Assembly (NCBI RefSeq): GCF_024756275.1
Contig: NZ_JANUGQ010000022.1
Span: 49,262 to 113,261, forward strand
Direction of reading: 5' to 3'
DNA length: 64,000 nucleotides
Source: Streptomyces pyxinae
GTDB taxonomy: Bacteria > Actinomycetota > Actinomycetes > Streptomycetales > Streptomycetaceae
Both the position numbers and the translations under genes were made by a program. Below are positions 34,217 to 42,701 of this stretch, one piece after another; the stretch's first letter is position 1, and each line of letters starts with the position of its first letter. Under the pieces are notes generated by a model, which made no database searches, had not been told where the DNA came from, and was given only the letters and a program-made list of their open reading frames with translations.

Positions 34217-35113
34217 TCAGCCCACGTACCGGCGGGCGGTGGAGCGCCGCTGCTCGCGGCCCAGGACCACCAGCCGCGCCTCCACCTCGGCCGGCACCAC
34301 CCGGCGCTCCCGCAGCACCCAGGGCAGTCCGGCCAGCGCCGCGCCGAAGGCCCGTACCGACGCCCAGTCGCGCGGCACGGTCCTGGCCAGGTGCAGGGTG
34401 CGGCCCAGGGCCGGGCCGAGCGGCCGGCGCAGCCAGCAGAACCAGAGGGTGTTCCGCACCCCGTGGATCCGCCGCAGGGTCGGGTCCCGCGCCAGCGAGG
34501 GGGCGTGGTGGGCGGTCAGCTCCGCCGCGTACACCAGCCACCAGCCGCGCGTCGCCAGATCGGTGGCGAGCAGCTCCTCCTCACCGCCCAGCCAGAGCCG
34601 GGGACTGAAGCCGCCCGCCTCCCGGAAGGCGGCCACCCGCATCACCGTGGCCGCCGCCAGGAAGGAGCCCAGGGCCGGCCCCGGCAGCCAGCCGGGACCG
34701 GTCAGCGGCGAGTCCCGAAGCTCGGCGACGATCGGGTCCTCGGTGCCGGCCGGCTCCACCACGATCCGCGCGGTCACCGCCGCAAGCCGGGCGTGCCGGT
34801 CCAGCAGGCCGGCCGCGCCCGCGAGCGAACCGGGCTCCCACCAGGAGTCGTCGTCGCAGAAGGCGACATAGGGCGTGGTCACCCGCCGTACGGCGAGATT
34901 GCGGCCGACCGCGCCCAGGTTCCGGCCCGGGGTGAGCAGGGTGACCTCCGGGTGGAGCCGGGTCACCGCCGTGGCCGTGCCGTCGGTGGAGGCGTTGTCG
35001 GTGACGATCACCGGTGGCCGCTCGGGCAGCTCCGCGAGCCGGTCCAGGGTGTGCAGCAGCTCGTCCCGGCGATTGTGGGTGATCACCACCACGGTGGTGC
35101 GGGCGCCGGTCAC
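34217..35113 (-). CDS. Glycosyltransferase family 2 (last gene of glycan block 2)
   Basis: A 298-residue GT-A enzyme. TTVVVITHNRRDELLHTLDR opens the nucleotide-binding domain, TDNASTDGT follows, and VAFCDDDSWWEPGSL provides the DxD metal site; LWLGGEEELLATDLATRG is the acceptor/catalytic region. The C-terminal segment is helical and Arg-rich. It is about 40-50% similar by eye to the gene immediately upstream, so the pair is a tandem duplication. GTG 35113 overlaps the upstream stop (GTGA). Rhamnosyl- or galactosyltransferase activity is possible but unproven. Confidence 0.9.
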   Translation of the reverse strand: MTGARTTVVVITHNRRDELLHTLDRLAELPERPPVIVTDNASTDGTATAVTRLHPEVTLLTPGRNLGAVGRNLAVRRVTTPYVAFCDDDSWWEPGSLAGAAGLLDRHARLAAVTARIVVEPAGTEDPIVAELRDSPLTGPGWLPGPALGSFLAAATVMRVAAFREAGGFSPRLWLGGEEELLATDLATRGWWLVYAAELTAHHAPSLARDPTLRRIHGVRNTLWFCWLRRPLGPALGRTLHLARTVPRDWASVRAFGAALAGLPWVLRERRVVPAEVEARLVVLGREQRRSTARRYVG

Positions 35114-36033
35114 CGTACGGGCCCCCGCCGGTCCGCCGCGTCCAGCAGCCGGGCGGCGGCCTCCACCCGGGGCGGCAGCGGCCGGCGTTCCCACAGCGCC
35201 GCCGGCAGCCGGGCGGCCACCCCGCGCAGCGCCCGCCGGGCCTCCGGGTCCCGGCGGGCGGCCCGGGCCAGCGCGGCGGTCGCCCGGAGGGCGGCACCGG
35301 GGGAGCGCCGCAGCCAGGCGGTGAGCACCGCGTTCCGCAGCTGCCGGGCGGGCCTTCCGGGCCGGGCGTCGCCCTCCGGGCAGTGCACCGCGACCACCCC
35401 GGGGCAGTGGCAGACGCCCCAGCCGGCCGCCGTCAGGTCGTAGGCGAGCAGTGTCTCCTCGCCGCCCAGGAAGAGCATTGGGTGGTAGCCGCCCGCCGCC
35501 AGGAAGGCCGAGCGCCGGGCCACCGCCGCGCAGGCCAGGAAGCCCAGCACCCGGGGGCCCGGCAGATCGTCGGCGCGGCCCAGCGGGGAGCCGGCCAGCA
35601 CCGCGTCCAGCGGGTCCGGGACGCGGTCGGGGCCCACCCGCACCGCCGCCGCCAGCAGCCCCAGCCGGGGATGCCGGTCCAGCAGCCCGGCCGCCCGGTC
35701 CAGGGCGCCCGGCTCCCACCAGGAGTCGTCGTCGCTGAACGCCACATAGGGCGTACGGGCCCGCCGGACACCCAGGGTGCGGGCGGCGGCGCCCAGGTTC
35801 CCGCCCGCCCGGACCACGGTGACCTCCGGGTGGTCGCGGGCCACAGCCCCGGGCGTGCCGTCCCGGGAGTCGTTGTCCACGACCACCACCGGTGGCCGCT
35901 CGGGCAGTGCCGCGAGCCGGTCCAGGGTGCGGGCGAGCCGTTCCCGGCGGTCCCGGGTGATCACGACCACGGTGACCCGGCCCGGCGCGGTCATGGCGCG
36001 GGTCTCCTCTTCGGCTGGGCGGGCGTTCGTCAT
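35110..36033 (-). CDS. Glycosyltransferase family 2, tandem paralogue
   Basis: A 307-residue GT-A enzyme closely resembling its downstream neighbour: VTVVVITRDRRERLARTLDR, VVDNDSRDGTPGAV, VAFSDDDSWWEPGAL and LFLGGEETLLAYDL. ATG 36033 overlaps the GT9 stop (ATGA) and has GGAGG 9 bases upstream. A second ATG at 35994 also has its own GAGGAG and an identical 12-base context, so either may be used. It acts in the cytosol with the GT9 pair. Confidence 0.88.
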   Translation of the reverse strand: MTNARPAEEETRAMTAPGRVTVVVITRDRRERLARTLDRLAALPERPPVVVVDNDSRDGTPGAVARDHPEVTVVRAGGNLGAAARTLGVRRARTPYVAFSDDDSWWEPGALDRAAGLLDRHPRLGLLAAAVRVGPDRVPDPLDAVLAGSPLGRADDLPGPRVLGFLACAAVARRSAFLAAGGYHPMLFLGGEETLLAYDLTAAGWGVCHCPGVVAVHCPEGDARPGRPARQLRNAVLTAWLRRSPGAALRATAALARAARRDPEARRALRGVAARLPAALWERRPLPPRVEAAARLLDAADRRGPVR

Positions 36034-37589
36034 GGCGCGGGTACCTCCGGGTGACCGAGCAGGGTGAGCAGCGCGTCGAGCACCTCGGCCGGGCGCACCC
36101 GGAGCAGCCGGGGGTCCGGCGCGGCGCCGTGCGGGTCGCCGGGCGGGCCGCCGGCCGGTCCCGGGTGCCAGAGCACGAGCTGGCGTCCGCCCGGCGGCGG
36201 CCCCCACAGGGCGGGGGAGACCGGGCCGAAGAGGGTGACCGAGGGGGTGGCGTGGGCCACCGCCAGATGGGCGACCCCGGTGTCCCCGCTGACCACCGCC
36301 GCCGCCCCGGCGAACAGCGCGCTCAGCTCCTCGAACGGCAGCCCGCCCCGGAAGACCGCGAGGCCCCCGCCCGTCTCCGCCGGGGCCGCCGGTCCGGCCC
36401 CGCTTCCGCGCGCCGGACCCGCGTGCCCGGCCGTGCCCGCCTCCGCCGGGGCCGCGAGCCGGTCCGTGCCCGCCTCCGCCGCGTGCCAGTCCGCGCCGGC
36501 CGCCGCCACCACCCGGTCCAGCACCGCGTCCTCGCCGGGGCCGCCGGTCAGCGCCACCCGGTACCCGCGCCGCAACAGCTCCCGCACCACCGCCCCGTAC
36601 CGCTCGGGCGGCCAGCGCCGGGCCGCCGCGTCGGCCCCCGGGTGCACCACCACCGCGCCCGGCGCGGGCGAGACGGCCCGGGGCGGCGGCAGCCGCAGAT
36701 CGGCCGGGTCGGCGGGGACGCCGTACCACGTGAGGAGCCGGCACCAGCGGGCCCGCTCGTGTTCTCCGGCCCGCCAGTCGGGGCCGGTGATCTCCGGGGT
36801 GCCCGGATGGGCGAAGGCCAACAGCCGCCCGGGGTCCAGCCGGCGCAGCAGCAGATGGCTGGACGGTCCGCAGCCGTGCAGGTCCACCGCCACCTCGGGC
36901 GGCGGCCCCGTCCACGCCAGCCCGCACGGCACCGCCCGGCCGGGGGCGGCGGTGGGCAACAGCCGGTTTACCGCCCCGGTGGCGGCGGCGACCGGCGCCA
37001 GCGAGGCCGGGGCGGCGAGCACCGTCTCGTACTCCGGGAAGGCCCGCCGCAGCGCCCGCAGCGCCGGCACCCCGGCCAGCAGGTCCCCCAGCCCCAGCGC
37101 CCGCAGCACCAGCACCCGGGGCCGCCCGCCAACGGCCCCGTCCGGGCCCCGGCCCACGGCCGCCGGGTCCGTCACGCCGAAGTCCGTGGCGCCGGGGCCC
37201 GGAAGGGCCGGGTCCGTGGCGGCAGGGGCCGCCGGGCCCCGGCCCGCGACAGCGGGGGCCGTGACGCCCCCCACCCCGGCCCCCGGAACGCCCGCGAGCC
37301 GCACGGGTTCCGCCGCGCCTGGGCCTGCCGCGCCGGGAGTGCCCGTCACACGTGCGGGTCCCGCGAGGCCCGGGCCCCGGCTCGCGACGGCGGGGGTGGC
37401 GCCCGGCACCCCGGCCGCCGGGGAGCGGGCGAGGCGCGCGGGTTCCGCCGGGCCCGGGCCCGCCGCATCCGGGGAGTTCACGTCACGTGCGGGTCCCGCG
37501 AGGCCGGGGCCCGGGCCCACGGCCGCCGGGGCGCCCGCGAGGCGTGCGGGTTCCGCCGGGCCCGGGGCGCCCGGGTGGTGTCCGGTCAT
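36030..37589 (-). CDS. Glycosyltransferase family 9 (heptosyltransferase-like) with N-terminal repeats
   Basis: A 519-residue protein. The catalytic GT9 part starts about residue 155 with PRVLVLRALGLGDLLAGVPAL; VVVHPGADAAARRWPPERYG, VALTGGPGEDAVLD and VSGDTGVAHLAVAHATPSV follow, as in LPS heptosyltransferases. The first 150 residues are three imperfect Pro/Ala/Gly repeats of 35-45 residues sharing GPAEPARLAG and GLAGPAR. A second low-complexity insert (about 410-450) interrupts the C-terminal domain. Overlaps neighbours on both sides (ATGA). With ADP-heptose genes in the same operon, a heptosyl donor is likely. Confidence 0.88.
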   Translation of the reverse strand: MTGHHPGAPGPAEPARLAGAPAAVGPGPGLAGPARDVNSPDAAGPGPAEPARLARSPAAGVPGATPAVASRGPGLAGPARVTGTPGAAGPGAAEPVRLAGVPGAGVGGVTAPAVAGRGPAAPAATDPALPGPGATDFGVTDPAAVGRGPDGAVGGRPRVLVLRALGLGDLLAGVPALRALRRAFPEYETVLAAPASLAPVAAATGAVNRLLPTAAPGRAVPCGLAWTGPPPEVAVDLHGCGPSSHLLLRRLDPGRLLAFAHPGTPEITGPDWRAGEHERARWCRLLTWYGVPADPADLRLPPPRAVSPAPGAVVVHPGADAAARRWPPERYGAVVRELLRRGYRVALTGGPGEDAVLDRVVAAAGADWHAAEAGTDRLAAPAEAGTAGHAGPARGSGAGPAAPAETGGGLAVFRGGLPFEELSALFAGAAAVVSGDTGVAHLAVAHATPSVTLFGPVSPALWGPPPGGRQLVLWHPGPAGGPPGDPHGAAPDPRLLRVRPAEVLDALLTLLGHPEVPAP

Positions 37590-38599
37590 GCCGCCGGTCC
37601 GTCCAGCAGCAGCTTCTCCACCGCGCTCAGCACGTCCTCGGCCGTCACCCCGTTCAGGCAGGGGTGGCCCGGCACCGGGCACTCCCGGGCCCTGCTGCCC
37701 GCGCACGGCGCGGCCTGGTCGCCGAGGAGGACGTGCGGCACGCCGTAGGGCCCCCAGCGCTCGGCCGGGACCACCGGGGCGAAGAGTGAGACCACCGGGG
37801 TGCCGACCGCCGCCGCCAGATGGGCCGGACCGGTGTTGCCGGTGACCACCGCGCCGGCCGCCGCCAGTACCGCCGCCAGCCGCTCCGGGTCGGTCCGGCC
37901 GCCGAGGTCGATCCCGTCCCGGCCCGCCACGAAGCCGGTCAGCTCCCGCTCACCCGGACCGCCGGTCACCACCACCCGGTGCCCGGCCCCGGCCAGCAGC
38001 CGCACCGCCTGCGCCGACCGCTCCGGGCTCCAGCGCCGTGCCGCCACGCTCGCCCCCGGGTGCACCACCACATACGGCTCCGGGCCGGTCAGCCCGGGTG
38101 CCGCCGCCGGGCACCGCACCCGCAGCCGCCCGTCGTCCCCCGGCGGCAGCGGAAAGCCCGCCGCCCCGGCCAGCTCCACCGCCGCCTCCGCCTCATGGGC
38201 CCCCGGCGTGCGGTGGTGGCGCAGGTCGAGCAGCGAGCCGGGCGCGTCCACGCTGTCGGCGGCCAGCCGCGCCACGCCCGCCATCCGCAGCAGCAGGGCG
38301 GCGGGCAGCGGGCTCTGGTGGAACGAGGTCAGGATCAGCCCCGTGTCCACCCGCAGCGCGGCCACCCGGTCGACCAGCGCCTCCACACCGGCCCGGTCCA
38401 CCGGCGGCGGGGCGAAGCCCTCCCAGGGCGCCTCCCACACCAGCAGCCGGTCCACCCCCGGCAACAGCCGCCCGGCTGGCGCCCCGCGCGGCCCGCAGAG
38501 CAGCGTCAGCCCGTCCGCCCGGTGCGCCACCGCCCGGATCGCGGGCCCGGCGAGGAGCACGTCCCCGAAACTGTCCAGCCGCGCCACCAGCGCCCTCAC
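37586..38599 (-). CDS. Glycosyltransferase family 9 (heptosyltransferase-like)
   Basis: A 337-residue GT9 enzyme of normal length. VRALVARLDSFGDVLLAGPAI is the N-terminal signature; VVVHPGASVAARRWSPER, VVVTGGPGERELTGF and GNTGPAHLAAAVGTPVVSLF match the ADP-heptose-binding domain; the terminal CPVPGHPCLNGVTAEDVL is also typical of heptosyltransferases. GTG 38599 overlaps the gmhB stop (GTGA), so the enzyme is made together with the phosphatase that supplies its likely donor. The acceptor is unknown. Confidence 0.93.
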   Translation of the reverse strand: MRALVARLDSFGDVLLAGPAIRAVAHRADGLTLLCGPRGAPAGRLLPGVDRLLVWEAPWEGFAPPPVDRAGVEALVDRVAALRVDTGLILTSFHQSPLPAALLLRMAGVARLAADSVDAPGSLLDLRHHRTPGAHEAEAAVELAGAAGFPLPPGDDGRLRVRCPAAAPGLTGPEPYVVVHPGASVAARRWSPERSAQAVRLLAGAGHRVVVTGGPGERELTGFVAGRDGIDLGGRTDPERLAAVLAAAGAVVTGNTGPAHLAAAVGTPVVSLFAPVVPAERWGPYGVPHVLLGDQAAPCAGSRARECPVPGHPCLNGVTAEDVLSAVEKLLLDGPAA

Positions 38600-39189
38600 G
38601 CCGGCCCCCGGAGCGCGGCGGCAGCCCCGGGACCGCGCCCCGGCCCGCTGCCGGAGGGCCCCGTGCCGCCCAGCACCAGCCGGACCGCGCTCAGCAGGTC
38701 GGGGCACACCTCGGGCGCGGCCTCCACCTCGGCGCGCAGGGTCCGCCGGGTCGGCACCAGCACCCCGCGCGCCCCGGCCGCCCGGGCCGCCTCCACATCG
38801 GCGCCGATGTCCCCGATCACCACGCACCCGCCGGGCCGTACGCCGAGCCGCCGGGCGGCCTCCCGGACCAGGCCGGGCGCCGGTTTCCGGCAGCCGCAGC
38901 CGTCCTCCGGCAGATGCGGGCAGTGCACCCAGACGCCCAGCGGCCCGAGCAGTTCCTCCACCCGGGCGTTGACCGCCCGGACGTCCGCCTCGGCGAGCAG
39001 CCCGCGCCCGACACCCGACTGGTTGGACACCACTCCGGTGGCCACCCCGTGCGCCCGCACCAGCCGCACCGCCTCGGCGGCTCCGGGCATCGCCCGCACC
39101 CGGCGCGGGTCGCCGTTGTAGGGGACGTCCACCACCAGGGTGTCGTCCCGGTCGAAGAGCACCGCCGCCGGGCGGCCCGCCGCGCTCAC
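38596..39189 (-). CDS. gmhB: Heptose-1,7-bisphosphate 7-phosphatase (HAD, GmhB-type)
   Basis: A 197-residue HAD hydrolase. The nucleophile motif is FDRDDTL (GmhB usually has DRDGT), followed by SNQSGVGRGLL (motif II), the zinc-binding loop CPHLPEDGCGCRKPAPG, and VVIGDIGADVEAARAAG (motif IV). It removes the 7-phosphate from heptose 1,7-bisphosphate between the two HldE steps. Histidinol phosphatase is the main alternative, but co-location with gmhA, hldE and GT9 genes favours GmhB. The C-terminal 25 residues are Gly/Pro-rich. GTG start overlaps the previous gene. Confidence 0.9.
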   Translation of the reverse strand: MSAAGRPAAVLFDRDDTLVVDVPYNGDPRRVRAMPGAAEAVRLVRAHGVATGVVSNQSGVGRGLLAEADVRAVNARVEELLGPLGVWVHCPHLPEDGCGCRKPAPGLVREAARRLGVRPGGCVVIGDIGADVEAARAAGARGVLVPTRRTLRAEVEAAPEVCPDLLSAVRLVLGGTGPSGSGPGRGPGAAAALRGPA

Positions 39190-40187
39190 CCGGCGCCCCC
39201 GTCCCAGCTTCCGGCCGCCCGGTGCCGGACGTGGCCGGAGAGCCGGTGCCAGGTGGCGCAGGCCGGGATCAGCGCGCTGGTGACGGCCATCGTCAGCATC
39301 TCCTCGGCCGTGCGCGGGCCCGGCGCGATCCGCTCCCGGGCGAACTCCGCGGTGCCCAGCAGCCAGCCCGCCGCCGCCAGCACGGCCGCCCGCCGCCGCC
39401 CGGCGACCGCCAGCGCCAGCGCCCCCGCCCCGGCGGCGGTGATCGCGGCATGGCGGCGGATCCGGCCGCGCGGCGCCGCCGCCCGCTCCCACCAGTCCGT
39501 CCCGTGCAGCCGCACCATCAGCGCGTCGTCGGCGTTGCCGCGCTGCGTCCGGAGCGAGACCCAGCGGTCGGCCGGGCGCACCGGATGCTCGGTCCGCCGC
39601 TCGCCCCGCCGGATGAACCAGCCCGCGTCCAGCACCCGCAGCGCCAGGTCGGCATCCTCCCGGAAGGCGCGCGGAAAGCGCTCGTCGAAGCCTCCGACCG
39701 CCGTCAGCACCTCCGTGCGGTACGCCATGTCGGCGGTCGCCCACAGCGCGTCCCGCAGCCCCGCCGTGTTGCGCTCCCAGTCGGTGGGCCGCCGCCCGTC
39801 CGGCAGCGGCACCTCCAGCACGCCCTGCACCCCGCCGGTCTCCGGGGACGCCTCGGCCAGGTCCCGGGCGAGCTGCTCCCGCCAGTGGGCGCCCACCCGG
39901 ACGTCGTCGTCCAGCAGCACCGTCCAGGGCTCGGTCACCTCCCGCAGCCCGGTGTTCCGGGCCGCCGCCGGGCCCCGCCCGCCGCCGCTCAGCACCAGGG
40001 CCCGGCCGGCCAGCGGGCCGAGCGCCGCCACCGGCAGCTCACCGGCGGGGGAGCGGCGGTCGTCCACCAGCACCACCCGGCTCGGCTCGGGGCCCGAACT
40101 GGCGGCCAGGGCGGCCAGGCAGCCGGCGAGGCAGGGGCGGGCCAGGGTGGGCACCACCACGGCGTACGAGGCGAGCGAGGGAATCAT
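39186..40187 (-). CDS. Glycosyltransferase family 2 (first gene of glycan block 2)
   Basis: A 333-residue GT-A enzyme. SYAVVVPTLARPCLAGCLAAL, RNTGLREVTEPWTVLLDDDVRVG (DxD) and GGFDERFPRAFREDADLALRV (catalytic ED) are all present. After about residue 230 a hydrophobic segment (AITAAGAGALALAVAGRRR and AAVLAAAGWLLG) could anchor it in the membrane, unlike the other transferases here, so it may act on a lipid carrier. GGAGAGG precedes ATG 40187. The operon promoter should lie in 40188-40505. Confidence 0.88.
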   Translation of the reverse strand: MIPSLASYAVVVPTLARPCLAGCLAALAASSGPEPSRVVLVDDRRSPAGELPVAALGPLAGRALVLSGGGRGPAAARNTGLREVTEPWTVLLDDDVRVGAHWREQLARDLAEASPETGGVQGVLEVPLPDGRRPTDWERNTAGLRDALWATADMAYRTEVLTAVGGFDERFPRAFREDADLALRVLDAGWFIRRGERRTEHPVRPADRWVSLRTQRGNADDALMVRLHGTDWWERAAAPRGRIRRHAAITAAGAGALALAVAGRRRAAVLAAAGWLLGTAEFARERIAPGPRTAEEMLTMAVTSALIPACATWHRLSGHVRHRAAGSWDGGAG

Positions 40188-40505
40188 GCGGACCGCGCCT
40201 CTCCTGAGGGGCCGGCGGGCACCCGCCACCTCCGCGCACCGCCGCCACCCGGGTGACCGGCACCGGAGCATCCGCGGATGTGAACGTCCGCGGATGTACG
40301 GAATGCCCCTGTCCCGTCACTGTACGCAGAACCCGCCCACCCCGCCTTTCCGGTACGGGGCCGGGGCCGCCCCGGTGCCGACCCGGGGAAGCTCCGGAGC
40401 AGCTCCGGCGGGACCCGGGCGCGTACCGGACGCGGGGCGCGGCTCCCGCGCCCGGGGCGGTCCGGGCGGCGGGTGGCCGGCGCCGTACGGCCGTACGCTC
40501 CCGGG
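40188..40505. other. Promoter region of glycan block 2
   Basis: About 320 bases between the operon start and the end of the S9 peptidase gene. It contains the palindrome and direct repeats at 40269-40297 and a GTACGGCCGTAC palindrome near 40484-40495. No obvious sigma-70 or SigB promoter was identified. Confidence 0.5.
40269..40297 (-). promoter_or_regulatory. Possible operator: palindrome plus direct repeat
   Basis: CATCCGCGGATG (40269-40280) is a perfect 12-bp palindrome. Its right two-thirds recur, so TCCGCGGATGT appears at 40271-40281 and again at 40287-40297, spaced 16 bp. It lies 80-110 bp upstream of the first glycan-block gene and could bind a regulator. No known consensus was recognised. 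Confidence 0.4.
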
Positions 40506-42701
40506 TCACCCGGTCAGATACCGCTCCAGCCAGTCCCCGGCGGTGCGCCGGAAGAGCCGCCGGTTCTCGGCGCGCAGGAAGTCATGGCCCTCGTCGCGGA
40601 GCGTCAGCAGCTCGGCCGGGTGGCCGCGCTCCCGGGCGGCCCGGACGAACTGCTCGGACTCGCCCGGCGGCACATTGGTGTCGTGCTCGCCGTGCACCGC
40701 CAGCAGCGGCACCCGCAGCGCGTCGATCCGGCTCATCGGGGAGAGCGCCCGCAACAGCTCCCGGTCGTGCTCGGGATGGCCGTACTTGTGCGCCGCCGAC
40801 TCGGCGATCCACGGCTCGGTCCCGGCGAAGAAGGTGGCGAAGTCCGACATCCCGCAGACCGCCACCCCGGTACGGAACAGCTCCGGGTGCCAGACCAGCG
40901 ACGCCATCGTGAGATAGCCGCCGTAGGAGCGGCCCGTCACCGCCAGCCGGGCCGGGTCGGCGCGCCCGGTCAGCACCAGGCCGGCCGCGCAGTCGGCCAC
41001 GTCCTCGATCGCGGCGAACCGGCCCGCCCCGAGGTCGGCGTCGGTGAACGAGCGCCCGTACCCGGACGAGCCGCGCACATCCGGCGCGAAGACGTCGAGC
41101 CCCCGGCCCAGCAGCTCGTGGAAGAGCGGTTCGAAGACCGGCCGCTCCTGCTCCTCGGGACCGCCGTGCAGATGCACCACGCAGGGCGCGGGCACCCCCG
41201 GCGCCCGGCCCGGGGCCCGGTAGTACCAGCCGCCCAGCTCCAAGCCGTCCCGGGCGGTCAGCCGCAGCGGCTCGGGCCGCACCGGCGGCCGGCCGCCCGC
41301 CACCACGTCCGCGTCCCGCGAGGACCAGGGCGTACGGGCCGGGCCGCCCGCCTCCGGCAGCCACCAGACACCCGGCCGGCGGCGCGACCCGGAAAGCCCC
41401 AGCACCGCCCCGGCAGGACCGCCCCGGGCGATCCGGGTCACCACCTCGTGCGGCAGCTCCACCGGCCGCCCGGCCCCGGCCGGGTCCAGCAGCTCCAGCT
41501 CGCTCGCCCCGCGCACGTTCCAGGTCAGCGCGGCGGTACGCCCGTCCGCGAGAAAGGCCAGCAGCTCCAGATCGGCGGCCGGCCGCCCGGCCACCAGCTC
41601 CGGGCGCCCGGCCGGGCGTCCGTCGCCGTCCAGCTCCAGGGCGAGCAGCGCCGCGAACTCCCGGCCCTCGTCGCTGCGCAGCCACAGCCGGCGGCCGTCC
41701 GGCGCGAACCGGCCGATCCAGGGGTCGCCGTCGGCCACCCGCAGCACCGGGTGGCTCTCCAGACCGGCCGTCCGCACCACCACCGCCTCGCGCCGGGCCC
41801 GGGGCCCGCGCCGGACCAGCGCCAGGCGCCCGTCCGGGGTGAGGTCGCAGACCCGCAGGGTGGCCGCGCCGGTCTCGGTGGCGACCAGCACCGGAGCCGT
41901 ACCGCCGTCCGGGTCCACCAGGAACGCGGCCAGCCGGTCCCGGGTGCCCGCCCGGTGGCCCACGTCCCCGTGCAGTGCCCCGCCGAGCGCCGTGCCGCCC
42001 CCGCCCGGACCGGGGGCCGGTCCGCCGGGTGGCGCGGCCACCGTGACCGCCAGGGCGGAGCCGTCCCGTGCCCAGCAGCCCAGATAGGCCGAGGTGCCGG
42101 GGTCCGCGCCCGCCACGATCCGGCGGCCGGTGCCGTCCGGGCGCACGCACAGCACCTGGCCGTGCTCGCCGCCGCCGGGCACCGCCGTATAGGCGATCCA
42201 GCGGCCGTCCGGCGACCAGGACACCTCGGTCACCGGGTCCGGGCCGGTGTCCAGCAGCCGGGCGGTGCTTCCGTCACCCCCGCCGCCCCCGCCGGCCGGG
42301 CCGGTCCACAGCTGCGGCACGCCGCCCCGGTCGCAGATGTACGCCACCCACTCCCCGGCCGGGTCCGCCGACGGGTACCAGCAGCCGTGCGGGACCGCCG
42401 GCCGCCCCGGCGTCCGGGGCCCGGCCGCGTCCGCGAGCGGCACCAGCACCGGCGCGGCCGGCAGCGCGGGCGGTGTCCGTCCCAGGGCGGCGGGGGCGAC
42501 GGCGGGGGACGCGGGCGGTACCGGTCCCTGGCCGGCCGCCGGGAGCACGGGCGGCCCGCCCGCCGGCCGGTACGCCTCCGCCGCGCCGTCCCCCGGCCGG
42601 TACGGCGCGTACGCCCCGGCCGTACGCCCGGCGACCCCGTACGCCCCGGCCTCGCGCGCCGCCGCGCCGGACGCCTCCGCCGCCCCCGGCACCCGGCTCA
42701 C
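40506..42701 (-). CDS. S9 family peptidase (prolyl oligopeptidase type)
   Basis: A 731-residue protein. An N-terminal beta-propeller (about 100-480) includes the repeat-like VSWSPDGRWIAYTA; the C-terminal alpha/beta-hydrolase domain has VVHLHGGPEEQERP, nucleophile Ser in VTGRSYGGYLT, Asp in VHGEHDTNVP and His in RDEGHDFLRAENR. No signal peptide, so cytosolic. The first 90 residues are Ala/Pro/Gly-rich and Tyr-containing. GTG 42701 overlaps the amidotransferase stop (GTGA). Dipeptide-amide turnover is a plausible role given that neighbour. Confidence 0.9.
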   Translation of the reverse strand: MSRVPGAAEASGAAAREAGAYGVAGRTAGAYAPYRPGDGAAEAYRPAGGPPVLPAAGQGPVPPASPAVAPAALGRTPPALPAAPVLVPLADAAGPRTPGRPAVPHGCWYPSADPAGEWVAYICDRGGVPQLWTGPAGGGGGGDGSTARLLDTGPDPVTEVSWSPDGRWIAYTAVPGGGEHGQVLCVRPDGTGRRIVAGADPGTSAYLGCWARDGSALAVTVAAPPGGPAPGPGGGGTALGGALHGDVGHRAGTRDRLAAFLVDPDGGTAPVLVATETGAATLRVCDLTPDGRLALVRRGPRARREAVVVRTAGLESHPVLRVADGDPWIGRFAPDGRRLWLRSDEGREFAALLALELDGDGRPAGRPELVAGRPAADLELLAFLADGRTAALTWNVRGASELELLDPAGAGRPVELPHEVVTRIARGGPAGAVLGLSGSRRRPGVWWLPEAGGPARTPWSSRDADVVAGGRPPVRPEPLRLTARDGLELGGWYYRAPGRAPGVPAPCVVHLHGGPEEQERPVFEPLFHELLGRGLDVFAPDVRGSSGYGRSFTDADLGAGRFAAIEDVADCAAGLVLTGRADPARLAVTGRSYGGYLTMASLVWHPELFRTGVAVCGMSDFATFFAGTEPWIAESAAHKYGHPEHDRELLRALSPMSRIDALRVPLLAVHGEHDTNVPPGESEQFVRAARERGHPAELLTLRDEGHDFLRAENRRLFRRTAGDWLERYLTG

